Notes: a model not told the origin generated them from the letters alone. Shown: positions 17,347 to 27,663, counted from the first letter of the stretch. The stretch: DNA of 64,000 bases from Candidatus Hydrogenedentota bacterium (GCA_018056705.1 JAGPFE010000009.1:1-64000); one strand, 5' to 3'. Numbers and translations are program-made.

Positions 17347-20300
17347 ATACCGGCTTCATCCACCTGGATGTTGAGTCCTGAGAACAGCAGGTCGCTGGTC
17401 GCGGCATCGTACACGCGCAGCTCATAGGTCGCGACGGGCAGATTCACGTACGCCGATCCATTTCCGTAAGCCAGGTTGGATGCCAGCGTGGTTTCCTCCA
17501 GGGTGGCCGTGTTAACCGAAACGATCGTTACCGGCTGGAGTCCCCAGTTGGCGTGGATCACCCGTACTTTCCCGGAGCCAGCGGGAGGAACGGTCAGGTC
17601 CTCCGGAAAAGCCAACAGGAGCGGCTGGGCGGTAGTAACAAAGGTAACCGGCGTGGTGGCCAGGGATATGGCCAAACTGGCAATGGCCGAAGTCGAGCAA
17701 TCCATGGCGACGGGCACCACTTTCACGGACAGGTTACCGGTCGGCACGTCGGCAAACGCCGAGACGTCTCCCAGGTTCATGCCTACCGCCACCTTGGATG
17801 CCAGTGTCCCGGAGGTTACGCACAGGTCCACGAAACCGAGGCCGGGGGCAGCGTGGGCCAGACGCGCCCTGGCGGGCCACCCGGGACAGAATCCATCACC
17901 ATCGGGAGAAAAGTCTCCACAGTAGAAGTAGTGCCCGGCGTTGTAAAACTGGATTACCCGCAGCAGTTCTTCCAGGGAAATGACGAAATCGCTGTCCAGG
18001 TCGGCCCCACTGGGCGCGCAGGATTGGGATCCAGGATCAGGACCTGGCACAAACCCGTCCTCGGTGGATTCGGGATCCGCCGCGCAGTGGTAGCCACCAG
18101 AATTGTAGAACTGGATTACCCGCATCAACTCGGTCACGTCAATCACGTGGTCTCCATTCTGATCCACGCCGTAATCGGGGGGAGGCACCTGGCAGGGCAC
18201 GGGAGTCACCGTGAACTCGCACGTGGCATCGGGGGACGCGATACTCTGGTCCTTGACCGTAATGACAACCGACTGAATCGCGGTGATCTCCGTGCCCGGG
18301 GGGGGCGACTGAACAACCGAGATGGGACCGTAATCATCGACCGCCGTCACGAGGGACCGGTAATCCTCCAGGAACCAGCGGCAATTCTCGTCAGGATAGA
18401 CGACGGTGGGGGGCGCGCAGGCGGTAATCGTGGGCGCGGTGACATCTTCCACGAAAACCGCCGTCAGGGTGGTGGGGGTCGATCCCACGGTATAAGTGAA
18501 TTCGGGGGTGGAGGACACCACGGTGGCATCCTGGTCGCGCCAGCTGTCAAACACCCAGGAACCGTTGATCCGGCCAGCAAACAGGTGCAACGGATATCCC
18601 GTGGCCAGGGCATACGACCCGTTGTAGGGAATGGTGTAACCCTGCCCCTGCACGGCGAGCGTGATCTCCGTGCCGGTCAGCGTGAAGGCCGCCCCGATGG
18701 TCTTCGGCTGGTTAACCGTGACCGGTACCTCGCGCGGACGGGTTTCGCCGGCCAAGTCCCCCCGCCAGCCGTTGAAATAACTCCCGGTGTCGGGATTGGC
18801 GCTGAAGCGGATTGTGCTGTTCGTGATGATCCGGTAAACGCCCGTGTCCAGAGGGAACGTATGCCCCGCGCCAGGGCCTTCCGGAGGAAGAACGGTCAAC
18901 TGCTGGGACTGGGCCGTGTCGTCGGTATAGTTCGCGATCATGGTCATGTTCTGGTTTATGGGGAACGTCAGGATATATTCGCCGGAGATCTGGGACCCCG
19001 TCCACGCGACGAAAGCAGCAGGGCTTCCGTCGGCGGGCAGGGCGGAAATGGTCACCGTGTCCCCCGTCCGGAAACCGTATTCCCCTGGAGGAGGCGAAAG
19101 ATTCACGGGGTTCGAGGTGCCAGCCAACTGGATGGTCAAGGTGACCTCGGCCGGAGCGAAATGGGCCGTAATGGTCCGGTCACGGTCCATGGGTACATAG
19201 ATAGCCGTCTGTCGCGGGAGAATGCCTTCGGGCACGTCTCCCGTCCAGCCATCGAACATCTGACCGGCGTCGGGCGTGGCCGTGATGTACGCGTACGAAC
19301 CGGCAAGGTACACGTGCTGGGTCCCGGGCGAGGGCGAGGACGGTGGCGACGTGGTGCCATTGCCGGAACGGATCAACGTGAGCGTAAAAGAGGGCTGGGC
19401 AAACACGGGCCGGATCTCGCGGTCGGCCGTCAGCGTGATATTCAGGGGATTGACCGTGGACACGGTGTTTCCGGAACCGTCTACCCACCTGCTGAAATTC
19501 CACCCTTCCGCCGGCGTGGCGACAAGGGTAACCGGCGTATTCACGGCGAGTTCATACGACCCCACGGGGGGACTGACCGTCCCCACGCCGTCGGGAAGCA
19601 GGATGGAAAGGTTATAACCGGTCGGCTCGAAGCGGGCGGTCAGCCGCGTGGGATAAGGCGGCATGACAGGATCCGGAAAGACCCGCGCGATCTGGGTATA
19701 CACTTCCTGGAACCCGCTGCCGAAGTCTGTCTCGACCGTCCAGCCCCCGAAATACATGCCCGCGTCCGGAATGGCTTCGATATGGGGGACTTGTCCCGGC
19801 AGCAGCGCGTACACGCCGGGAGCGGGCACCGTCTGGCCGGTCCCACTGCCGCTGGTCTGAATAATGAGGCTTTTCGCGCCGGGATCCGAGGCGAATACCG
19901 CGGTAATATCCCGATTTTCGGCAATGATGAAGGACAGCGTCAGGGCGGTGGAAAGGATTTCGCTCGTGGCGTTGTCGCGCCAGCCGATAAAGGCCACCCC
20001 CTCTGATACCGGGGGAAACGCGCTCAGGGTCACCGTCTCGCCGAACAGGTAGCCATATGTGCCCACGCCCGGAGAGACGGACCCCACGATCATTTCTTCA
20101 CCCTGGGCAGACAGCGATAACCGGTACTCCGCGGGCGCGAAATGGGCGACGAGCGTGCGATCCCGATCCATGGGCACAATCAACTGGGGCGATGTCGGAT
20201 CCACGCCTTCAGGCAGGTCCCCCGTCCACTGCTGGAACACCCAGTCCTGCGTGCGCGGGACTGCCGATACGGTGACGGGTGAGCCTACCGCGAACTGGTT

Positions 20301-22028
20301 ATAGGTTACTCCTGGCGATTCCGCGCTCGCGGGGGTGGTCAACCCGTTGGTCCCACCCTCCCGCGCGAGGGTCAGGGTGTAATTCGGGACAAATACCGCC
20401 GTCAGCAGGACGTCGGTAGTCATGACAACGTTCACGTCCACATCCGTGGAGATTACATCGGACGTGAGGGTATCCTCCCACGCCTGAAAACTCCACCCGG
20501 TGGCAGGATACGCCGTGACCGTCAATTCAGCCGTGGTGGTCAGGGGATAATCACCGGGGGGCAGACTGAGTGTACCCGCGCCCACCGTGGCCAGGGATAA
20601 CATCGCGCCCTGGTCGACAAACCGCGCGGTAACGGATACATCCGCGTCCGGCATGGGCATGGACCATACCGGGGCGTACTGGACACTGGAGTTACCTCCT
20701 GTCACGTCAATCGTCCACCCGGCAAAATAACTGCCCACGTCTGGCGTTGCCTGCAGCGGAAACACCTGGCCGGGCAGCACGAGGTAACTGCCCGGATTCC
20801 AGACGATGGTTCCCGTGCCTGAAGACATCGGGTTAATCGCCGTTGTCAGGGTTCGGGTACCAGGCTCCGTATTCGAAAAATGGGCCACGAGGGTGAAGAT
20901 ATCGCTTTCGTCACCCAGGTCAAAAACGACGCTGAAGTCTGGAGAACTCCCCGTTCGGGTTCCGGCCCAGGTCCAGCCAGTAAACACGTAGCCCGAGCCT
21001 GGGGACGGACTCGCGGAAAAACTGACCGAGGAACCCGGGGCGAATCGATACACCCCCGGCATGCGAGATATCGTGCCCAGTCCTTCCATGTCGAGGGTGA
21101 CTTCGGGACCACAGGGGTCCACGTTTTCCAAGGACACGGTAAAGCCATTGGCCAGCAGTACGGGCACATCCACGCAGACGGCGGACTTGCTGAGCGGGTT
21201 ATCATCGAGGAAAATCTGGGTATTCTGGGCATGTCCCACGAGGCTCAGAAGGGGAATGATTTCCTGAATGAAGTTGCCAGAGAGATTGAGGTATTTAAGA
21301 TCTTCCAGTACCGAAAAATCGATAGTTCCCAGTTCCGTTTCGGAAATGCCCGTTTCCGACAGGTCAATCTGCCGGGCCATGGTGAAACCGGAAATCACGT
21401 TCAGCCCCGTGACGGAATTGCCTCGAACACCCAGTGAGAGACCAACACGACTCCACAATCCTATGGGAAGCGTAGAAATGGCACTCAGGTCGTAGGACTG
21501 ACCTAACCTGTCCAGGGCGAGTTCGCCAAGGTTCCAGAACGAACCACCGCCAATGGTTGCCAGTCCCGCCTGGGTAACGGTATTTATGTTGGAGATAAAA
21601 CCCACAGAAGATAAAACCACGGTTTGCAGTTGTCCCGCCGCGGAACCCGAACCCAGAACAGAAATGTCGGAATCATTTACCGCGCAATCCAGTAAGACCA
21701 ATCCCTTCAGATTGGGCAGGTTAATGATGGGCGTCCAGTTCGTGACGGGTGAGTTCACCAGCACAAAATCTTCCAGGGCTGACGCGTACTCCAGGCCTGT
21801 AAGGTCCGTTACGCCAAATAAATTGGGCACGGTCCCAGCAAAGCCCAGTTGGGTCAGCGTGGCCAGGGTTGTACTCTCAACCGTTCCCGGCATACCGTTG
21901 TCGCCGATCAGGGCCTCAACCGCCGCTTCCAGAACGGGATCTGGCATCGATACGGTCGCTGCCATCCCTGGCACACAGCAAATGCTTTGCAGCATCAGCA
22001 CACCCAAAAGCCACCTCGCGATTTTCAT
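17283..22028 (-). CDS. giant secreted LRR / InlB-repeat / HYR / dockerin-like / DUF4397 protein
   Basis: 1581 residues. Signal peptide (1-23, ending GMAA), then leucine-rich repeats to about 300 (LTGLEYASALEDF, LEDLKYLNLSGNFIQEI). Eleven roughly 75-85-residue repeats follow, with the divergent InlB B-repeat pattern: TLT...G.G..SP..G.Y..G..V...A.P..G..F..W......TAVF. Next is an HYR-like domain (APTITACAPP ... ITVKD), two EF-hand-like calcium loops (DQNGDHVIDVTEL and DLDSDFVISLEEL, each followed by RVIQFYN), and a DUF4397 domain (ARLAHAAPGL ... VRVIHANWG). A surface or extracellular adhesin/scaffold is likely. Promoter TTGACA-17-TAGGAT and RBS AAAGGTGATG are visible upstream. Confidence 0.85.
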   Translation of the reverse strand: MKIARWLLGVLMLQSICCVPGMAATVSMPDPVLEAAVEALIGDNGMPGTVESTTLATLTQLGFAGTVPNLFGVTDLTGLEYASALEDFVLVNSPVTNWTPIINLPNLKGLVLLDCAVNDSDISVLGSGSAAGQLQTVVLSSVGFISNINTVTQAGLATIGGGSFWNLGELALDRLGQSYDLSAISTLPIGLWSRVGLSLGVRGNSVTGLNVISGFTMARQIDLSETGISETELGTIDFSVLEDLKYLNLSGNFIQEIIPLLSLVGHAQNTQIFLDDNPLSKSAVCVDVPVLLANGFTVSLENVDPCGPEVTLDMEGLGTISRMPGVYRFAPGSSVSFSASPSPGSGYVFTGWTWAGTRTGSSPDFSVVFDLGDESDIFTLVAHFSNTEPGTRTLTTAINPMSSGTGTIVWNPGSYLVLPGQVFPLQATPDVGSYFAGWTIDVTGGNSSVQYAPVWSMPMPDADVSVTARFVDQGAMLSLATVGAGTLSLPPGDYPLTTTAELTVTAYPATGWSFQAWEDTLTSDVISTDVDVNVVMTTDVLLTAVFVPNYTLTLAREGGTNGLTTPASAESPGVTYNQFAVGSPVTVSAVPRTQDWVFQQWTGDLPEGVDPTSPQLIVPMDRDRTLVAHFAPAEYRLSLSAQGEEMIVGSVSPGVGTYGYLFGETVTLSAFPPVSEGVAFIGWRDNATSEILSTALTLSFIIAENRDITAVFASDPGAKSLIIQTSGSGTGQTVPAPGVYALLPGQVPHIEAIPDAGMYFGGWTVETDFGSGFQEVYTQIARVFPDPVMPPYPTRLTARFEPTGYNLSILLPDGVGTVSPPVGSYELAVNTPVTLVATPAEGWNFSRWVDGSGNTVSTVNPLNITLTADREIRPVFAQPSFTLTLIRSGNGTTSPPSSPSPGTQHVYLAGSYAYITATPDAGQMFDGWTGDVPEGILPRQTAIYVPMDRDRTITAHFAPAEVTLTIQLAGTSNPVNLSPPPGEYGFRTGDTVTISALPADGSPAAFVAWTGSQISGEYILTFPINQNMTMIANYTDDTAQSQQLTVLPPEGPGAGHTFPLDTGVYRIITNSTIRFSANPDTGSYFNGWRGDLAGETRPREVPVTVNQPKTIGAAFTLTGTEITLAVQGQGYTIPYNGSYALATGYPLHLFAGRINGSWVFDSWRDQDATVVSSTPEFTYTVGSTPTTLTAVFVEDVTAPTITACAPPTVVYPDENCRWFLEDYRSLVTAVDDYGPISVVQSPPPGTEITAIQSVVITVKDQSIASPDATCEFTVTPVPCQVPPPDYGVDQNGDHVIDVTELMRVIQFYNSGGYHCAADPESTEDGFVPGPDPGSQSCAPSGADLDSDFVISLEELLRVIQFYNAGHYFYCGDFSPDGDGFCPGWPARARLAHAAPGLGFVDLCVTSGTLASKVAVGMNLGDVSAFADVPTGNLSVKVVPVAMDCSTSAIASLAISLATTPVTFVTTAQPLLLAFPEDLTVPPAGSGKVRVIHANWGLQPVTIVSVNTATLEETTLASNLAYGNGSAYVNLPVATYELRVYDAATSDLLFSGLNIQVDEAGIYSVVAGGVGTFNFLPVLVSD

Positions 22029-22080
22029 GGCTCATCACCTTTCTCTGTGAACACGCCAAGTTGACATGCCGGTTGTCTTA

Positions 22081-22109
22081 ATCCTATCAGAGGACAGGGG
22101 CAGTGTCAA
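22081..22109 (-). promoter_or_regulatory. sigma70 promoter of the giant secreted protein gene
   Basis: On the minus strand TTGACA (22109-22104), exactly 17 bases, then TAGGAT (22086-22081). The predicted leader is about 45 bases. This is one of the best promoter matches in the window. Confidence 0.7.
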
Positions 22110-22216
22110 TGGAAAAAGTGATCCTGGCACGAGTTCCTGCCTTCTTTGACTCAATGGAGCACCTTTCATTACCCTAACGCATGAAGTGGCGATTAACAAA
22201 CTGAAAGGATCAGGTC

Positions 22217-25200
22217 ATGTCACAGGTCAGCCGTATCGCGTGGATGGGAGGAATAGCCATGATGCTGACACTGGCTGGGAATGCCGTTGCGGACGCGGTG
22301 CCCCGACCCAAATACCCCCGGCCAGACATGGAACGGGCCCAATGGCTGTCGCTGAACGGTCCCTGGGAATTCGCGGAAACGGATGATGATAATCTGGTCC
22401 TGGTGGAGGAAAGCGCCAATTATCCCGACCGGATTATCGTGCCTTTCTGCAGGGAAAGTTCCCTGTCCGGCCTGAACCGGAAACATTTCGTAAGAAACGT
22501 CTGGTATCGCCGGACATTCGAAGTGCCCGCCGACTGGTCCGGCAGGCGGGTGCTGCTCCATATTGGCGCGTGTGACTGGCAAACGCGGATCTGGGTCAAC
22601 GGGAAACCGGTAGGCGAGCATGTCGGAGGCAGTGCGCCGATCTCGTGCGACATCACCGACGCCCTGGTTTCAGGTCCGAACCGGGTGGTCATCCACGCCT
22701 ATGACGACGTCCGCACCGGACAGCAGGCCGGAGGCAAACAGTCGGAGCGCCCCGAAAGTTACGGATGCCTGTATACCCGGACCACGGGTATCTGGCAAAG
22801 CGTGTGGATCGAAGCAACCGGCCCGGCGTACATCACCCGGTTCAGGGTGTATCCCGAGCCGGCGGCCAAGCAGGTCCGGTTGACGGTGGAAACCGCCGGA
22901 CAGCGGGATGGTGAACTGCTGAGCCTGGCGGCCGAAGCCCTGGCGGAGGGCCAAACCGTTGGTCAGGGTGAAGTGATCCTTCCCGGTACCCGGGGGGAAC
23001 TGGTGCTTCCCCTGACTAAGATTACGTTATGGCATCCTGGCAAGCCATTCCTCTATGACCTGCGGCTGACCCTGAAATCCAACGGTACGCCCGTGGACGA
23101 GGTAAAATCCTACTTCGGTCTACGCACGGTGTCTATCCAGGGTAGGGCAATCCTGATCAATGGCGTTCCCGTCTTCCAGCGGACCATTCTGGACCAGGGC
23201 TTCTATCCGACGGGTATCTGGACCGCCCCGGATGAATCCGAACTGCGGGGAGATATCGAGCGATCCATGGCGGCGGGGTTCAATGGCGCCCGGCTGCACC
23301 AGAAGGTTTTCGAGCCACGGTTCCTGTACTGGGCGGACCGGCTGGGTTACCTTGTATGGGGGGAGTTCCCGAACTGGGGGCTGAACTACAAGGATCCCGC
23401 GGGACACCTGCCGGTCGTCAACGAGTGGCGTGAAATCGTGGAACGGGATTTCAATCATCCGGCCATCATTGGATGGTGTCCCTTCAATGAAACGCCCGCC
23501 GAGGCCGTGCCCCTGCAGAATACCATCGTGGACCTGACCCGGGCCATGGATCCCACGCGGCCGGTACTGGAAAGCAGTGGCTGGACCCATGGTCACCCTG
23601 CCCCGATGCTGCTGGACGCCCACGATTACGACCAGAACCCGGAGACGTTCAGGGCCCGGTGGAACAGCCGCATGAACGGGACCCTGCCTCCTGGTTTCGC
23701 TGGTGAACAGGTCCGCCGCGTTCCGTTCTTTGTCAGCGAATACGGCGGCATCGGCTGGAACGTGAACGAGGGTGGATGGGGATACGGTAACAATCCCAAA
23801 ACGCTGGATGAGTTCTATGCCCGGTTCGAGGGCCTGACCAGTGCCCTGCTGGATAACCGCTACCTGTTCGGATTCTGCTATACCCAGTTGACGGACATCG
23901 AGCAGGAACAGAATGGCCTTTACACGTATGACCGGCAACCCAAGTTCGACCTGGAACGCCTGCGGGCCATTGTCAGCCGCCGGGCCGCCTATGAACTGCA
24001 TCCGCCCGTTTCGGTGGAAGCCGCCGGGGAGACCTGGCTATCCCTCACGAGGGCCAATCCGCAGGGGAACCTGCAGCCCTGGCGCTACACCACGAAGGAT
24101 CCGGGGGATGGGTGGGAAAAACCCGGATTTGACGATCGGAACTGGAAATCCGGACTGGGCGGTTTCGGCAACAAGGAGGGATCGCGGCGGAACATCCGGA
24201 CCGTGTGGCGGGACAAGGACATCTGGTTGCGCGCGACGTTTGCCTGGGACGGTTCGGATTTCGACCAGGCCTTTCTCGTCATTCATCACGACGACGACGT
24301 CCAGGTGTTCCTGAATGGAGAACTCCTCTGGCAGGCGGACCGCTGGAACGATGACTACCAGTCCTTTGAGATCACGGACCGGCTGAAAGCCCTGTTACGT
24401 GCTGAAAACACCCTGGCGGTGCATTGTCACCAGGACGCCGGAGGCCAGTTCATCGACTTGGGCATCGCTACCCGGAAAGCCCAGGCTGTCCAGCCCACAG
24501 ACGCGTGGCCGGAACCGGGAACCATGTCCAGTCGCCCCTTCGGCGTGCTGCCTGATGGCCGGGAAGCCACCCTGTACCTGTTCACCAATCGCCAGGGCGC
24601 TCGGATGGGCGTCACCAATTACGGCGCCATCGTCACCCACCTGTGGATGCCCGATCGCGAAGGAAAAATGGAAGACGTGGTACTCGGCTACGATGCCCTC
24701 GATCGGTACCTCGCGAATTCGCCTTACTTCGGGGCCATCGTCGGCCGGTATGGTAACCGCATCGCGAAGGGACGGTTCACCCTGAATGGCCGGGAATACC
24801 AACTGGCCACCAACGACGGCCCCAATCACCTGCACGGCGGCCTCAAGGGCCTGGACAAGGTGCTTTGGACGGCCGAGCCGGTCCGGCGAGACGACGCCCA
24901 GGGATTGAAACTGCGTTACCTCAGCCCTGACGGGGAAGAAGGATACCCCGGCAACCTGGACATCACGGTCACCTACTGGCTGACCGACGCCAACGAACTG
25001 GAAATCACCTACGCCGCCACTACGGACAAGCCCACGCCGGTCAACCTGACCCACCACGGTTATTTCAACCTCAAGGGGCATGACGGCGGCGATATCCTGG
25101 ACCACCTGCTCCAGCTCAACGCGTCCCGTTTCACGCCCGTCGACGCCACGCTGATCCCCACCGGCGAGTTGCGTCCCGTGGCGGGCACGCCCTTTGACTT

Positions 25201-25579
25201 CACCACGCCAACGGCCATTGGGGCCCGGGTGAACCAGGACGATGAACAGTTGAAGTTCGGCCGGGGTTACGATCACAACTGGGTACTCGACAAACCGGAA
25301 CCGGGGGCCTTCTCGCTCGCGGCGATATTGCGGGAACCGGAATCCGGCAGGGTCATGGAAGTCTGGACGACCGAACCCGGCATCCAGTTCTATTGCGGAA
25401 ACTTCATGGACGGATCCAATATCGGTAAGGGTGACGTTACCTACCACTACCGGAACGGCCTGTGCCTGGAGACGCAACACTTCCCGGATTCTCCGAATAA
25501 AAAACAGTTCCCGTCGGTCATTCTGAACCCCGGCAAAACCTATTCGCACCGGACGGTGTACCGGTTTCGGGCGGAATAA
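22217..25579 (+). CDS. GH2-family glycosidase fused to aldose 1-epimerase
   Basis: 1120 residues. Signal peptide (1-26). Residues about 40-595 form a GH2 enzyme: sugar-binding jelly roll (WYRRTFEVP, RIWVNGKPVGEHVGG), Ig-like domain, and TIM barrel with acid/base E425 in WCPFNE and nucleophile E508 in FVSEYGG. An extra beta-sandwich (about 600-755, HDDDVQVFLNGELLW) follows. Residues 775-1120 are a complete galactose mutarotase: GRYGNRIAKG (843-852), NHLHGG (H871, H873), THHGYFNL (H947) and ETQHFPDSPN with base E1085. The fusion suggests that a beta-linked sugar released outside or in the periplasm is at once converted to its other anomer. Which sugar is unknown. RBS AAAGGATCAGG; terminator downstream. 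Confidence 0.9.
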   Translation: MSQVSRIAWMGGIAMMLTLAGNAVADAVPRPKYPRPDMERAQWLSLNGPWEFAETDDDNLVLVEESANYPDRIIVPFCRESSLSGLNRKHFVRNVWYRRTFEVPADWSGRRVLLHIGACDWQTRIWVNGKPVGEHVGGSAPISCDITDALVSGPNRVVIHAYDDVRTGQQAGGKQSERPESYGCLYTRTTGIWQSVWIEATGPAYITRFRVYPEPAAKQVRLTVETAGQRDGELLSLAAEALAEGQTVGQGEVILPGTRGELVLPLTKITLWHPGKPFLYDLRLTLKSNGTPVDEVKSYFGLRTVSIQGRAILINGVPVFQRTILDQGFYPTGIWTAPDESELRGDIERSMAAGFNGARLHQKVFEPRFLYWADRLGYLVWGEFPNWGLNYKDPAGHLPVVNEWREIVERDFNHPAIIGWCPFNETPAEAVPLQNTIVDLTRAMDPTRPVLESSGWTHGHPAPMLLDAHDYDQNPETFRARWNSRMNGTLPPGFAGEQVRRVPFFVSEYGGIGWNVNEGGWGYGNNPKTLDEFYARFEGLTSALLDNRYLFGFCYTQLTDIEQEQNGLYTYDRQPKFDLERLRAIVSRRAAYELHPPVSVEAAGETWLSLTRANPQGNLQPWRYTTKDPGDGWEKPGFDDRNWKSGLGGFGNKEGSRRNIRTVWRDKDIWLRATFAWDGSDFDQAFLVIHHDDDVQVFLNGELLWQADRWNDDYQSFEITDRLKALLRAENTLAVHCHQDAGGQFIDLGIATRKAQAVQPTDAWPEPGTMSSRPFGVLPDGREATLYLFTNRQGARMGVTNYGAIVTHLWMPDREGKMEDVVLGYDALDRYLANSPYFGAIVGRYGNRIAKGRFTLNGREYQLATNDGPNHLHGGLKGLDKVLWTAEPVRRDDAQGLKLRYLSPDGEEGYPGNLDITVTYWLTDANELEITYAATTDKPTPVNLTHHGYFNLKGHDGGDILDHLLQLNASRFTPVDATLIPTGELRPVAGTPFDFTTPTAIGARVNQDDEQLKFGRGYDHNWVLDKPEPGAFSLAAILREPESGRVMEVWTTEPGIQFYCGNFMDGSNIGKGDVTYHYRNGLCLETQHFPDSPNKKQFPSVILNPGKTYSHRTVYRFRAE

Positions 25580-25589
25580 ACGGTCCTGT

Positions 25590-25620
25590 GCTCCCCCCTG
25601 AAAAAGGGGGGAGCATTTAC
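25590..25620 (+). terminator. rho-independent terminator after the GH2-epimerase gene
   Basis: A perfect 9-bp stem GCTCCCCCC/GGGGGGAGC (25590-25598 and 25606-25614) with a seven-base loop lies ten bases after the stop codon. Only three Ts follow it. Confidence 0.7.
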
Positions 25621-25662
25621 GGTAAAACGAAAAACAATAAAAACAATTGTTATTTTCCAATT

Positions 25663-25692
25663 TTGCGTTTATAAATGGTTTTGCGGTATACT
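25663..25692 (+). promoter_or_regulatory. promoter of the hybrid kinase gene
   Basis: TTGCGT (25663-25668), 18 bases, TATACT (25687-25692) in a locally AT-rich stretch. The palindrome AACAATTGTT (25642-25651) lies just upstream. The gene starts at 25740. Confidence 0.6.
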
Positions 25693-25739
25693 GTTTTTCG
25701 GAAAGGCTACATGGAGAGGCATCAGCCGGGGATGAGGGC

Positions 25740-27341
25740 ATGACAGAACAAAAACCCTGCTATCAGGACGTGACACAGGTCTGGCGCGGAATCCCCGCCC
25801 TCCTGTTCTGGTGTGACCCGCGGGGGCAGGTGCTGGGCGCGTCGCGCAAGGCGGAGCAGGTACTGGGCGCGTCGGCGTTTCCCGCGGACCCGGACCAGTG
25901 GATGAAATCCGGCCCCCAGGCAGCACTGCGTATTGCTCCCGAAGACCTCGCGGGTGGCACGGACACGCCAGGCAGCCTGTCCGGCCTGATCGCGATGGCG
26001 GCCCGGAATGGCCGGACCGTGACAGCCCAGGTCCAGCGCGCGGCCTCGGACGGCACCTGTCTCCTGACCGCGGAACCCGTTGACACGCCGGACGGCCCGA
26101 TGGTCCTGTGCGTCCTCGAACCGGTACCCGGGGAAAGCGCGCTGATCCGGGAGGCCCGCGCGGCCGAGGCCGAGGCCTTGCGGCAGATGGAAGAGGCTGT
26201 GGCCCGGGCCCATCAACTGGCCGTCATGGCGGAGGCGGCCAGCGCGGCGAAATCCGCCTTCCTGGCGGCCATGAGCCACGAACTCCGCACGCCCATGAAC
26301 GGCATCATCGGCATGGCCCAGTTGCTGCTGGAAACCCCGCTGACCGGTGAGCAGCGGGAATACGTGCATCTCGCGCTGCGGTCCGCCCAGGACCTGCTGA
26401 AGATTATCAACAACATCCTCGATTATTCTCGACTGGAGGCGGGCAAGGCGCGGCCGGAACGGGTTCGATTCAACCTGGGCGAACTGTTCGAAGACACGAT
26501 GGACCGGTGCGCGCCCCTGTTTTCCGGAAAGCCGGTCGATTTCACCTGTTTCATTGAGCCGGACGCCCGGGGAGAATACCTTGGGGATCCGGAAAAACTC
26601 CGGCAGGTGATGATCAACCTTGTGGGAAACGCCGCGAAGTTCACGGAAACAGGCCGCGTCTGCGTGCTCCTCGAACACGCGGACCGTCCCGGCAGCCCGA
26701 TCCGGATGCTCCGCTTTTCCGCGCGCGACACGGGTCCGGGGCTTTCCGTGGAAGCCTGCCGGCGGGTGTTTCATCCTTTCACCCAGGCGGAAACCTCTAT
26801 CGCGCGACGGCACGGGGGAACGGGGCTGGGCCTGGCCATCTGCCGCCAGGTCGTCCAGTTGCTCGGCGGTACCATCGGCGTGGAAAGCGCGCCGGGCAAG
26901 GGCTCGCTGTTCTGGTTCGAGGTTCCATTGGAGTTCGTGGAACCGGAACGCCCTCCCCGGATGTTTGCGGAAGACACCGTTCTCAGGGTGCTGGTGGTCG
27001 ATCCGGGGATGGAATCGCGTCAGGCGCTCATGGCCTGTTTCCGGGAAGCCGGTGCCCGGGTGGATGGCATCGCGGACTGGATGGACGCGGAAGCCGTGCT
27101 GGCCCGGATGGCGCGGGAAGGAGCCCGCTACGATTTCCTGGTTCTTGGGAATCCGGGCAGTTTCCCCGAGACAGACCGACCGGATCATCCAGCCCTGGCG
27201 GACGCGCGACGGGTCCGGGTGCTTCCCGCGGGATCCCGTCCGCCTGAAACGGAGGATGCCGGACGCGTGGATTACCTGGTCAAGCCGGTTTGGCGACGGG
27301 ATATTCTCCAGTTGCTTTCGTCGAGCGCGTTGGACGGATGA
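25740..27341 (+). CDS. hybrid histidine kinase with degenerate receiver
   Basis: 533 residues, no transmembrane segment. A PAS-like N terminus (about 10-125) and a short coiled coil lead to HisKA with [14 protein letters not shown] (H180). The HATPase domain is complete: NLVGNAAKF (N297), DTGPG (330-334), [19 protein letters not shown] (359-367). A C-terminal receiver-like domain (about 415-530) keeps VLVVDPG and the switch lysine in DYLVKPV (K515). The usual phosphoacceptor strand reads [10 protein letters not shown], with Gly where the Asp belongs, so it should not be phosphorylated. The start ATG 25740 is preferred to 25647 because the latter lies in the promoter. It probably signals through a separate partner. 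Confidence 0.85.
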   Translation: MTEQKPCYQDVTQVWRGIPALLFWCDPRGQVLGASRKAEQVLGASAFPADPDQWMKSGPQAALRIAPEDLAGGTDTPGSLSGLIAMAARNGRTVTAQVQRAASDGTCLLTAEPVDTPDGPMVLCVLEPVPGESALIREARAAEAEALRQMEEAVARAHQLAVMAEAASAAKSAFLAAMSHELRTPMNGIIGMAQLLLETPLTGEQREYVHLALRSAQDLLKIINNILDYSRLEAGKARPERVRFNLGELFEDTMDRCAPLFSGKPVDFTCFIEPDARGEYLGDPEKLRQVMINLVGNAAKFTETGRVCVLLEHADRPGSPIRMLRFSARDTGPGLSVEACRRVFHPFTQAETSIARRHGGTGLGLAICRQVVQLLGGTIGVESAPGKGSLFWFEVPLEFVEPERPPRMFAEDTVLRVLVVDPGMESRQALMACFREAGARVDGIADWMDAEAVLARMAREGARYDFLVLGNPGSFPETDRPDHPALADARRVRVLPAGSRPPETEDAGRVDYLVKPVWRRDILQLLSSSALDG

Positions 27342-27435
27342 TCCGGACAAAGCCTCCATGGGGGCATGGTTGGAGCCTCTGGGTGTCCGTGGATGAATCC
27401 TGGATGGGGAAGGGACAGGAGTGTTTCACGTGAAG

Positions 27436-27663
27436 GAAAGATTTCTCGCTTCGCTCGAAATGACATGTGCCACTCGAGGGATGGCCTGCAACGCGAAAGG
27501 AACGATGCCGTTCGCGAGAAGAGCATGCCACGACGACCCTGGGTTGCCCCGGCAAGGCACCCTGGGTTGGTCCGGCAAGGCCACCCTGGATTGACCCGGC
27601 AAGGTTACCCTGGGTTGACCCGGCAAGGTTGTCATTTCGACGAACGAAGTGAGGAGAAATCTT
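27436..27663. repeat. second REP-like repeat patch
   Basis: An inverted copy (27436-27464) and a forward copy (27631-27663) of the dispersed 30-base element bound about 165 bases. The interval 27342-27816 (475 bases) holds no convincing gene apart from this patch and a promoter. Confidence 0.8.
27535..27629. repeat. four tandem copies of a 24-base repeat
   Basis: ACCCTGGGTTG-N2-CCGGCAAGG recurs four times with small changes and about 24-base spacing. The array ends directly at the forward REP-like element. The copies contain no hairpin of their own. Confidence 0.8.

Noticed and set aside
17553-20006. 817-residue plus-strand ORF
   Set aside because: Shadow of the giant secreted protein; Gly/Arg/His-rich with no domains, while the minus frame has signal peptide, repeats and a promoter.
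27535-27629. CRISPR array from the 24-base repeats
   Set aside because: Units are direct tandem copies without spacers.
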